Source of the DNA: Moringa oleifera
Taxonomy: Eukaryota; Streptophyta; Magnoliopsida; Brassicales; Moringaceae
Reading direction: 5' to 3'
Length of the DNA stretch: 64,000 nucleotides
Assembly (NCBI GenBank): GCA_021397835.1
Contig: JAJFZO010000034.1
Location: 8,137,501-8,201,500 of the forward strand
In this document: one piece after another, positions 39,533-50,001 of the stretch
Layout of the letters: every line of letters begins with the position of its first letter
Numbering within the stretch: the first letter of the stretch is position 1
The notes under the pieces: generated by a model
What the model was told of the DNA's origin: nothing
Seen by the model: only the letters and a program-made list of their open reading frames with translations
The model's database searches: none
Position numbers and translations under genes: made by a program

Positions 39533-42500
39533 AGACAAATAACTAGCGTTGGCAAATGTTAACACCAGCATTGAAGGAACCCCGAAATCGCCCAACTATT
39601 ACTATAGGGTAATTGCTGGTGTTGGTACACGCTAGTGCTAGCACCAAGGGAGCCCAACGATGCCTTGATGATAGTTGCTGGCATTAGAGAGCCAAACACC
39701 TACTATTAGACAGGTGTTGTTTGAGGCTAACGCTAATATTATAGGAGATTAATGATGGACTAGCAGTGCTTGTAAGTGTTGGCAAACATTTGCACTAGGC
39801 TCTCCTAACGATGGCCCAACGATAGTCATTGACATATGTAGATGCGAAGGCAAGCATTTGAGGAGCCCAACAACGACCTAGCAAGAGTAGCTAGCTTTGA
39901 GAAAGCCCAACCACTACCTAACTACTACTACGAGGCAATCACTAGTTTTAACAAATGCCAGCACCGACTCTAGGGAACGAGGGACTGCCCTGCTATTGCT
40001 GCAAGGTGGTTATTGATGTCGATAAATGCTAGTGTTGGCACTGAGAAGCCCAACGATAGTTGTTAGGCAGTCACTGATGTTGGTAAAAGCTAGCATCAAC
40101 ACTAAGGGAAGTTAATGATGACCCAAAGACAGTCACTGACATTGCTAAGCATTTGCAGTAGGTTCCCTCATCGATAGTCAAGTGACATTTGCTGGGGTAG
40201 GTAGACGCAAGGGTAAGCACTAGAGGAGCCCAATAATGACTTGGCAACAATAATGGGTATTAGGGGACCCTAAGGATTGCTGCGGAGAAGTCAGTGGCGC
40301 TAGCTTTGGATGAACTCAATGACTAACCAGCTACTATTATTGGGTAGTTGTTGCGGTTAGAAGGTGCCAACGTTAGAGGAACCTAGATTCTACCCAACTA
40401 TTATTGTGAGGTAATTACTAATGTTAGTAGATGTTAGTTCTAGCACTAAGGAAGCCCAGTGACAACCTTATGATAGTCATTATCATTGAGAGAGACTAAC
40501 GACTACTGTTAGGCAGTCACTGAAGCTAAGTAGATTCTAGAGCTAGCATTAAGGGATGTCAGTGATGACCTGACTATAGTTGCTAGCACTGGTACACATT
40601 TGTGTAGGGTCCCCCCGATGATGGGCCAATAGTAGTTGTTAGCTCAAGTAGACATGAAGTAAGCACTAGAGGAGCCCAATGTCATCCTCACAACATTAGT
40701 TGGCATTGAGAGAGTTTAACGACCAGTACGAGGAAGTCACTAGTGCTAACTGACATTCAGACTAGCTTTGGAGCAACTTAACGACTACCCAGCCACTATT
40801 GTAGGGCAGTTATTGGTGTTTGTAGATGCCGTGTGGAATCTTAATGATGAGTTACGAACAGTCGCTCGTGTTGGCAGCATCAACATTGAATTTTCCCAAT
40901 GATGGCCTAATGGTAGTCATTGGCGTAAGTGAATTCATAGGCAAGCACTGGAAAAGCCAAACGATGGGGTACCAGTAGTAGTAGGTATTGGAAGAGCTCA
41001 ACGACTTCTGCAAGAAAGTCGCGGTTGCTAGCAGATGTTCTCGCCAGCTTTTAGAGAACCCAATGACTATTGAGCTATTACTACGAGGCAATTACCTGTG
41101 CTGGCAGATGCTGATGCCAGCATTAAAGGAACCTAGAGACTGCCCTTTATTGTTGTAAGGTAGTTATTGATGTGGACAGACACTAGTGCTAGCATTAAAA
41201 AAGGCTTGCGATGGCCCAATAATAGTTGCAGGTGTTGGAAGAGTCCAACAACAATTGTTATGCTGTCATAACATTGGTAAATGTCAGTGCTAGCACTAAG
41301 AAGCTCAAGATGACCTGACAGTAGTCTTGGCATTGGCAAATAATTATGCTAGGTTGCCTCAGTGATGGCTCAGTGATAGTAGCTAGTATAGGTAGATGTG
41401 AAAGCAAGCACTAGAGTAGTCCAATGATAGCCTAGTAGTATTTATTGGCATTGCAAGAGCCCAACAACTATTGCAGGAAAGTTGTAAGTGCTAGAAGATG
41501 CTTTGTCTAGCATCAAGGGAACCCAATGACTTTCGAGCTACTTTTACAGGGTAGTTACTTGTGTTGGCAGATGCCCACGCCAGCACTAGTAGAACTGAGA
41601 GACTCCACCGCTATTACTACTGGGCAGTTACTGGGTTCAATAGATGCTAGTACTAGCATCAAGGTAGTCCTGCGATGACCTAACGATAATCGCGTGTGTT
41701 GGGGAAGCCCAAAGATAACTGCCGTGTAGTCATTGACATTGGTAAATTCAAGCATTAGCTTTAGGGGAGCTCAATGACGACCAAGCGATAGTCACATGCA
41801 CTGGCAGACATTAGTAATGGCCCAACGATCACCACTGGTGCAAGTAAACTCGAGGGCAAGCACTGGGGGAGCCTAACGACAGCCTAGCAATAGTTGTTGG
41901 TGTTAAGAAAGCCTAACAACTGTTGCAAGGAAGCCATTGGTGCTAGCAGATGTTAACGTTAGCTTTTAGAGAACCAACCGACTGCACATCTATCTATTAC
42001 TACGAGGAACTTAGTGATTACCAAGCTATTATAGCTAGGCAATTTCTAGAATTAGCATATACTAATGTTAACACCGAGGGAGCTCACAGGAAAACCCATG
42101 ATAGTCACTAGCATTGGGAGAGCCCAATGAATACTGTTGGGGTTAGTATGGGATAGTTGCTGGAATTGGCAAACACTATGGCATATTACTGGGATTGGTA
42201 GGCGTTCTTACTAGCATTGAGGGAGCTTGGCAACTAACCAATAACGGTCGCTATTATTAGGACAGCCCAACTAGGCAGTCGTTAAGGCTAGTAGATGCTA
42301 ACGCTAGCACTAAAGAAGCTTAATGATGAACTAACGGTAATCGTCAATGCTGGTAGACATGAGAGTAAGCACTAAACGAGCCTAATGATGGCATAGCAGC
42401 AGATTTTTGCACGAAAAGAGCCCAACAACTGCTACGAGAAAGTCATTAATGTTGGTAGATGCTAGTGCCATCTATGCAAGAACCCAAGGAATGCCTAGCT

Positions 42501-43960
42501 ACTATTGCGAGGTGGTCACTAATTTTGGCAATTGCTAATGGTAACATCAGGGGAGCCATGCAATGGCCCCATGATAGTCATTGGCATTGGGCAAGCCTAA
42601 CGATTGTTAGGCAGTTGCTGACATCGATAGCCCAATGACTGCTGCTGGGAAGTAACTAACGTTGCTAAATACTAGCCCTAGCATTAGGGGAACTGAACGA
42701 TAACCCAACTTTAGAAGAACTCAACAATAACCCAACTTTAGAGGAATCATCAACTTCTTAACTATGGCTACGGTGCAGTTGTCGATCTTGGTAGACGTCA
42801 ATGCCAACACTAGGGGAACCCAAGGTATGCCCCAATCTAACTTTAAGGGAATCATCAACTTCCTAACTATGGATACGGTGTAGTTGTCGATGTTGGTAGA
42901 CGTCAATGCCAACACTAAGGGAACCCAAGGTCTGCCTCACTGTTGTTGCAGGGCAGTTATTGTGTGTAATAGACATTAGTGCTAGCACTGGTATGACCCA
43001 ATGATGACCCAACGATAATTGCAAGCATCGGGAGAGCCTACGATTGTTGCAAGGCAGTCTCTAATGCTGCTAAACATCTGCACTTGATTGCCTTTAGCAA
43101 TGGCCTAATGGAAGTCATTGGTGCATGAAGATATTGATGACAAGCACTAGAGGATCCCAACAATGGCCTAGTAATAGTAATTGGCATTGGGAGAGGCCAA
43201 CAACTATTGTGGGGAAGTCACTTGTGTTGGTAAACATCGCGCTAGCTTTGGAAGAAACCAACAACTAGGTAGCTGCTTTTGCGATGCAGTTGCTAGTGTT
43301 AGTAGACGCTAATACTAAGACTAGAGAAGCCTAATGATGACCCTGTGATAGTCGCTGGCATTAGAAAAGCTCAATGACCGCTCTTGGGTAGTCGCTGACA
43401 TTGCTAGATGCCAACACTAGCATAATGGCAGCTTAGCAATGACCTGGTAGCAGTTGCTGGTGTGGTAGACATGTGCACTAGGTACCCTAGTGATGGCCTA
43501 ACGGTAATCATTGGCATTGGTAGATGCAAGATCAAGAACTAAGGGAGCTTAATGATGGCCTAACAATAATACTCAATGCTAGGAGAGCCCAACAACTACT
43601 GTGGGGTAGTCACTGGTACTGGCAGATGCTCGTGCTAGATTATGAGAACCCAATGATTGCCTAGTTATCGCTATCGGGCAGTTTTTGGCTTTGGCCAACG
43701 CTAGTGCTTGCACTAAGGGAACTTAAGGATTACCTAGTTATTAATGTAAGGCTATTGTTGGTATCAGCAGACGTTGGCATTAGCACCAAGGGAGCCCAGT
43801 GATAAGCCTATGACTATCACTAGCATAGGAAGAGGCCAATGGCTATAACTCAACAATCGCTAACGGTAGTGGATGCTAGTGCCAGCACTAAGGGATTTTA
43901 GCGACAACCTAATGAAAGTCATTAGTGTTGGCCGACATTTGTGCTCAGTTCCCCCAGCGA
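39533..43960 (+). repeat. Satellite 1 higher-order segment, copy b
   Basis: Colinear partner of 17065-21300: the matching variants lie at 39533, 39715, about 40380, 42330, 42740, about 43465 and 43797. The offset stays at about 22.47 to 22.69 kb along the segment, the drift being explained by small indels including the 105-bp duplication at 42734. The ordered sharing of rare variants shows block duplication rather than unit-by-unit amplification. Confidence 0.6.
42734..42943 (+). repeat. Recent 105-bp tandem duplication within satellite 1
   Basis: Two adjacent copies, 42734-42838 and 42839-42943, both contain 'ggaatcatcaacttcttaac' (or its one-base variant) and 'ggtagacgtcaatgccaaca', with only a handful of differences. 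A smaller duplication of about 27 bp containing 'ataacccaactttaga' sits immediately upstream (about 42688-42741). Both are much younger than the surrounding array. Confidence 0.88.
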
Positions 43961-44390
43961 TGGCTAGTAGTAGTCATTGGCATAGGTAAACGGGATAGTA
44001 ACCACTAGAGGAGTCCAACGATGACCTAGCAATAGTAGTTGGCATTGGGAGAGCCCGATGATGACTACAAAGGATTCGCTTATGCTCACAAATGCTTGCG
44101 CCACTTTTAAGGGAACCCAATGATTGCCTTACTATTTTTGTGATTCAGTTGCTCGTGTTGGTAAACGCTAGTGCTAGCACCAGGGGAGCCCAACAACGAC
44201 TTGGTAATAGTCGTTGGTGTTAGGGAGCCCAATAACTATTATTAGTAATCGCTAATGCTTATAAATGGCAGTGCCAGCATTAGAGCAGTGAAACAATGAC
44301 CTAGTGATAGTCATTGGCGTTAGTAGACATTAGAGTTGGGTTCTCCCAGCGATGGGCTAACAGTAGTCGCTGGTACAAGTAGACGCAAGG

Positions 44391-47300
44391 GCACTCAAGG
44401 GTGCCCCACAGTAGCTAGACTTTGATCATTGTCCCTTAATAGTGTGCCCAATGAGCATGTTGGAGAGCCATGTCACCTAACCCATGGGCATGATAAGCAA
44501 GCCATCGCTGCCTTCGGATGGCAACACATAGGCATAAGGCCCACCATGTGGCTATATAGGGCGCATTAGCCAAGCCAAGTGCACCCCACGCAAGCCAGAC
44601 CCTCATCGTTGTCCCTCAATAGTGAGCCCAGTAAGCATGCCAATAGAGCCACATCACCTAGATCATACGCAGAAAAGGCAAACCACGGTTGCCTCTAGTA
44701 AGCAAGACATGGTTGGAAGGCCCAGGTTGCCGCAACACAAGGCTCACTCGCATAGCCAAAGGCACCTCATGTGTACGAGAACCTCATTGTTGTCCCTTGT
44801 TAGTGTTCCCGATAAGCACGCTAGGAAAGCTGTGTCGCTCTGACCATGGGCATGAGAGGCACGCCACTTCTGCCTCTAGTAAGTAAGCTATAGGAGAAAG
44901 TCCCATTATGCCACTGCACAAGGCTCACTTGCATAATGAAGGATACCCTATACTTGCTAGATACTCATTGTTATCCTTCGATGATGTGCCTAGTGAGCGT
45001 ATCAGGAGAGCTGCGTCGCCCAAACCTTAGGCAGGGGAAGTATGCTACGGTTTGCCCTAGTAGGCACGACATGAGTGACAAGCCTACCACGCGACCCCTA
45101 AAGGCGCTCTAACCTATACAAGTGTGCCCCACATGAGCTAAACCCTCATCGTTGTCCCTTATTAGTGTGCCTAACAAGCGTGCTAGGGGAGCTGTATGGC
45201 TCGAACGAAAGGTACAAGAGGCAACCAATGACTACCCTTACCAAGTGTGACATAGCAAAAGGCACAACATGCAATCGCACAAGGCATGCCAACAAGGCCA
45301 TTGGTGCCTCACACAAGCCAAACCCTCATCGTTGTCCTTTGAAAGTATACCCAGCGAGTGTGTTTGGTGAGCCATGTTTCTTAGATCGTAGGCACAAGAG
45401 TCACACCATGGCTACCTCTTGCAAGCATGACATGTGCAAATAGCCCAGCGTGCAGCCACAAAGGGTGCATTAGCCAAGCTAAAGATGCCCCATGTGAGAT
45501 AAACCCTTATCGTTGTCCCTTGATAGTATGCCCATAAAGTGTGGCAGGACAGCCATGTCGCCTGGACCATAGGCACGAGAGGCATATCACAGCTGCCCTT
45601 AGTAATTACAACATGGGCAAAAGGCCAAGTGTATGTTAGCATAGGGTGTGCCCGTATAGCCATAGGCACCTTACTGAGCTAGACATTCGTTATTGTCCAT
45701 TGATAATGTGCTTAGTAAGTGTGCTAAGAGAGTTAGGTAGCCAAGACTATTTACATGAGAGGTAAGCCACGATTGCCTCAAGAAGGCATGACATAAGTAG
45801 AAAGCCTAAACGTAAGGCCGTAAAGTGTGTGTTCGCAAAGCCAAGGATGCCCCATAGCAAGCCAAACCATCATCGCTATCCCTCAATAGTGTGCACAGCA
45901 AGCATGCTACAAGAGCCTCATTGCTCAAACCATGGGCATAAAAGGCAAGTTAAAGTTTCCCACAGCATGCATGACATGGATCGAATGGTGAGTGTATGCT
46001 TGCAAAGGGCACGCCAACATGGCTACGGGCGTCTCACTCATGCTAGGCCCTCAAAGTTGTCCCTTGATAAATGCCTAGCATGCATGCCAAGAGAGCCGCA
46101 TCACTTGGACCATGGGCAGCAGAAGTAAGCCACAATTGCCCCCTGAAGGCAAGGTTATGACTATAATTCGCATGCTAGCACAGCTTAGGGTGCCTCATGT
46201 AAGCCTAACCCTCATCGTTACCCCTAAATTATGTGCCTAACAAGCATGCTAGGAGAGCCACGTTACTTGACCCATAGGCACGAGAGGCAAGCCATGACTG
46301 CCCATAACACAAACAACATGGGCGTAAGGCCAAGCGAGCTAGTCCCTCGTTGCCCTACGCCAGCTAGACCCTTGTCGCTGCCAATCGATAGTGTGCCTAA
46401 CAAGCGTGTTAGGAGAGCCTTGTCACCTAAACCATGGGCACAGCTACCCCTAATAGGCACAGCCTAGGCGAAAAACCCAACGTGCTGTCGCAAATGGCAC
46501 ATAGGCCTAGTCGAGGATGCCTCATGCAATCAAGACCCTCATTATTGTCATACAATAGTGTGCCTAATAAGGGTGCCAGATGAGCCGCTTCGCTTGGACC
46601 ATTGGCACAATCCTTTAATAGTGTGTCCAGCGAGGGTTCCACTAAAGCCATAACTACCCTGAGCAGGCATAGCATGGGCGGTAGGCCCAGCGTGTGGTCA
46701 CTAAAGGCGAGCCAATGCAACCAAGGGTGCCTAATGTAAGCCAAACCCTCGTTGTTGTCCTTTGATAGTATGCCTAGCAAGCATGCCAAGATAGTCGCCT
46801 TGCCCAGACCATGGCATGAGACGAAAGTCACGGTTGCCATTAATAGGAACGGCATGGCAAAAGCCCAGCATCCAACAACATAAGGTGCATTAGCATAGCC
46901 AAGGGTGCCCCATATGAGCTAGACCTGTATCGCTCAAACTATAGACACGAGAGACAAGCCACGGCTGTTGCCAACAGGCATGGCATAAGCCGAAGGCCTA
47001 GTGTGTGACCGCAAAGGGCACACCAACAGGTCCAAGGGCACCGCTTAAGAGGCAAACCCTTGTCATTTTCCCTCGATAGTGTAACCATTGAGTGTGCCAT
47101 TAAAGCTGCAACACCCATACCATGCCCACGGCAAGCAAGCAATAACTACCCCAAGCAGGCTCAACAAAGGTGGTAAGCCAAGTGTGTGGCTGTTGAGGGT
47201 GCCTTATGTGAGCCAAACCCTCATCATTGTCCTTAGATAAAGTGCCCAACAAGCATGCCATGGGAGTAGCATCGCCTAAATAATAGGCATGGTTACAAGG

Positions 47301-48030
47301 CCTAGCGTGTGACCGCGTAGGACCCACCAACGCAACCTTAAAAGCCCCACGGTATAACAAACCGTTGTTGCTATCCTTTGATATTGTGCCCAACAAACAT
47401 GCCAGAAGAGCCGCATCGCCAAGACCATGGGAACAGAAGGCAAACCATGGTTGCCCTCAATAGGGACGACATGGGTAGAAGGCCATGTGAGCAGCCACAC
47501 TAGATGTACGAGCCCTACTATTGATGCCCTCATGTGCTTGACGATCATCATTGTCCCTCGATCATGTGCCTAGCGAGTGTGCCAGGGGAGCTACGTCATA
47601 AGGACCATAGGAACTGCATGGGCGAAAGACTTAGTGTGTGACTGCATGGGCCACTTTTGCCATGCCAATGGACTTCAGGCACACCAAACCCTCATCATTG
47701 TCTCTCAATCGTGTGCCGAATGATCGTGCTAAGAGAGCCCCGTCACCTACACCATAGGCATGGGAGGCAAGCCAAGGCTACCTTCTACAAGCACAACATG
47801 GGTTGAAGGCCTAGCTTACGACCGTACGGGGTGCCCTAACTATGCCAAGGGTACCCCATGTGTATGAGACCCTGGTCGTTGTACCTCGATCATGTGCCTG
47901 GTGAGTGCGCCACAAGGGCTATGTCACCCAGACCATGGATGTGGGAGGCAAGCTGCGACTGCCCCCAACACGCACATAATAGGTGGAAGGCCTAACATGC
48001 TGCCTCATGGGCAAGCTAGGATAGACCACA
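44391..48030 (+). repeat. Satellite 2: 180-181-bp tandem repeat, left array (about 20 copies)
   Basis: A different satellite from satellite 1, in the same orientation. Successive positions of 'gtccctcaatagtgtgccca' are 44431, 44611, 44792, 44972, 45154, 45334 and 45515, giving a period of 180-182 bp. Other conserved motifs in each unit: 'gaccatgggcacgagaggca', 'agccacggctgcc', 'gcatgacatgggcgaaaggc', and 'gccaagggtgccccatgcaa'. The array is moderately diverged and its last unit fades out around 48030. It lies directly upstream of the rDNA promoter-proximal spacer, the normal place of spacer subrepeats. ORFs here (for example 46427-46855 minus) are spurious and repeat with the unit. Confidence 0.94.
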
Positions 48031-48492
48031 GGCCTATGTTGTGTTGGTCTCTCAAGGTATCCATGGGTGGCTGTAGGTGCACTAGATAGGATAGCAAGCA
48101 TGCACTCTAGGCCTTCTTAAGGAACTACTGCCCAAATGGGTTGGCCATAATGCCCAGTTGTAAACTTTTAGTGAATTGATAGTATTTTGGTCATCGAATT
48201 GCGTTAAACATTGCATAAATAAATCATGCAATCCATTGGGAGTCTAACCATAAAATTTGGAAGCACGCAGACTCGAGCAATTTTTCATGATATTTTAAAT
48301 TTTTATCTATAAAAAGTTCAAAAAATATATGCTCAAAAAATTCTTAAAAGTTTTTATGTTGGTAGATCAAATTTTCTCCACAATTGTGTAAAATTTTAGC
48401 TCAAAACTTCTAGTAAATAATTGTTTAGACCCATTATGATGGCTCAGACATATTAATGTTTTCTCCAACTGAAAGTGAATTTTTGTTTAAGA
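48031..48492 (+). other. rDNA intergenic spacer, AT-rich promoter-proximal part
   Basis: Unique sequence between satellite 2 and the putative Pol I start. It becomes strongly AT-rich from about 48290 to 48490, with runs such as 'aaaaaatatatgctcaaaaa'. Plant rDNA promoters are often preceded by AT-rich spacer. No gene is seen. Confidence 0.6.
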
Positions 48493-48512
48493 CTCTTTAG
48501 GGGGGACGAGAC
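48493..48512 (+). promoter_or_regulatory. Candidate RNA polymerase I transcription start (degenerate)
   Basis: 'ctctttaggggggacgagac' resembles the plant rDNA initiator (TATATA followed by A/G and a G run), with the TATA part decayed but the G run intact. It sits at the border between an AT-rich spacer and a more mixed downstream region, about 1.5 kb before the 18S start, a usual 5'ETS length. Start would be near 48500. No second copy is available for comparison. Confidence 0.5.
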
Positions 48513-50001
48513 TACTTACTTGGTAGGTATTCAAGGGCCATTCGTACTCCCCCCTGCTCCCCCTACATAGGCACATGTTGAGCTTACGAAACCCAATGCA
48601 CGCAACATGGGCTTGGTGACTTGCCACCTTGCCCATCTAGTCGATGGTATGAGGCTGTGGCAGCCACCACCACCGATCAGTAGGCAACCAAAGACATTAG
48701 TCAACCAATGTGGGTATATCTAATCAGTAGCCAATGAGGTGGGAAAGATTTTGTGAAATAAAATCCACTAAATAGTGGACAATGAAATGAGATAAATTGT
48801 GGGATAACAAGTGGAGATATGGCTAGACAAGCTCAATAATGTGGGCAACAAAACTAATGATGATACATGCTACACGAGGGCCTACTTGCTGGGGGAATTT
48901 TGAGCATGTGCAATGCTTCACTCCAGGCCATCGAGGTGGTAAACGTGGGGGTCGATCTCGAAACTAAAGCTTACTGAGGAGGACTCTTTGTGTAACGTGA
49001 TTGATGACATAATCGTCAACTATTGGCATTGAATAGCCATGCGCTTAGCCCAAGCATGGCATGACACATCAATTTCTAAGGCCTCATCGATGGTCCTTTG
49101 CCATCAAAAACTTGTCTTTCATTATGGAAGCTTGACAGTGTGGGCAACATAGCTAATGATGATGGATGCTACATGAAGGCCTACCAAGCTTAGGGAATTT
49201 TGAGCATGCGAAGTGGTTTGCCACAAGCCCTTAGGCGATGGATGCACAGGTTAATCCCCACGCTTAAGTTTACTGAGGTGGACTCTTTGTGCAGCGCGAT
49301 CGATGACACAATCATTAACCTTAGCATCGAGTGACTCACACGCTCAACCCAAGCATGGCGTTACACCTCTGCTACCAAGGCCTCATTGATAGTCCCTTGC
49401 CATTTAAAACTCATCCTTTGCCATCGAAGCATTTTTGCGCTTAGCTGCTTGGTTGCAATGGCACTCAACAGCCTGCATGATCGATAAGCCTTTCGCTAGT
49501 CATCTTGCAACTCATTTAGTGCTATTATTGCCCATTTATACATGCACCATATGAATGGTGATCTTGTCATGTGCGTTGACAGGCTCTATGCTTCGCATCC
49601 AACTATTAGTCGGCATGTCACTTTAGCTTGACCTTGAGCCTTATGTTGGCATTCATGGGTGACTTTGGGGCCCTATGTCACGTGCTTACATAAACGAAAT
49701 TTAATGATTCAAGTTGCTTGTCTTTCCACTGTGTCCCCTCACAGCACAAGTTAAAACCTCATCAGCGCCTTATGTTGAAAGCATGGCTATCTTCGACATG
49801 TTGTTACTTTAATGCATTGGCACTTGACCATCTCCTCTGATGTAAAAGGTATTATGATAGGGGTGACTGTCTCCTCCACCTATCTAAGCGAAAGTATTTA
49901 TCCCACATCCCATCGATTTTGATGATGACTTGAACTACTTTTGCCTTAATAAGCCTTGTAACATGTTTTGGTCCTCGCTGATGCGACTTGTTGAAGGATG
50001 C
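48501..50001 (+). other. 5'ETS: 5' external transcribed spacer (5'ETS), rDNA copy 2
   Basis: About 1.5 kb between the Pol I start-like motif and the 18S 5' end. It contains a C-rich stretch ('ctcccccctgctccccctac', about 48547) shortly after the start and a 299-bp tandem duplication at 48841-49437. It ends with 'gaaggatgc' immediately before 18S, a common plant context. No protein-coding potential is seen. Assignment rests on position and length. Confidence 0.72.
48841..49437 (+). repeat. Two 299-bp direct repeats in 5'ETS
   Basis: Copy 1 is 48841-49139 and copy 2 is 49140-about 49437. Both start at 'gtgggcaaca' and share 'ctaatgatgat', 'gggaattttgagcatg', 'ggactctttgtg' and 'cccaagcatggc' in the same order, with roughly 75-80 percent identity by eye. 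Subrepeats inside the 5'ETS are known in several plant families; here the two copies are well diverged and so old. Confidence 0.88.

Larger units (their letters stand above)
5962..44390 (+). repeat. Satellite 1: composite tandem repeat of about 466 bp, main array (38.4 kb)
   Basis: One continuous array of a degenerate composite repeat. Distances between successive copies of the 'ccagctttgggggaaccc' landmark in 24279-27503 are about 463, 477, 467, 465, 468, 419 and 465 bp, so the unit is about 466 bp and the array holds roughly 80-90 units, many with internal deletions. Each unit has about seven related sub-blocks of 40-100 bp in fixed order, recognisable by: 'gaccccatgatagtcgctgg', 'gacatctgcactgggttccc', 'gtagacgcgagggcaagcac', 'tagcagtagtagttggcatt', 'gctcgcaccagctttggggg', 'gcccagctactactgcgggg' and 'aactattgctgtggggcagt'. 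Most sub-blocks share a core of the type 'cagtygctggygytggyaga' plus 'agcactaggggagcccaacg', so the unit itself arose from a shorter repeat. Unit-to-unit divergence is high (roughly a fifth to a quarter by eye). No genes, RNAs or promoters are seen inside; ORFs of 60-133 aa on both strands are fortuitous. Confidence 0.95.

Noticed and set aside
5962..44390. CRISPR array or phage-type repeat locus
   Set aside because: Repeats are adjacent and diverged with no constant repeat plus unique spacer pattern, no cas genes, and the context is eukaryotic rDNA.
46427..46855. 142-aa minus-strand ORF and others in 44391-48030 and 53971-57911
   Set aside because: The peptide repeats with a 60-aa rhythm because 180 bp is divisible by three; it reflects satellite 2 periodicity, not a protein family.
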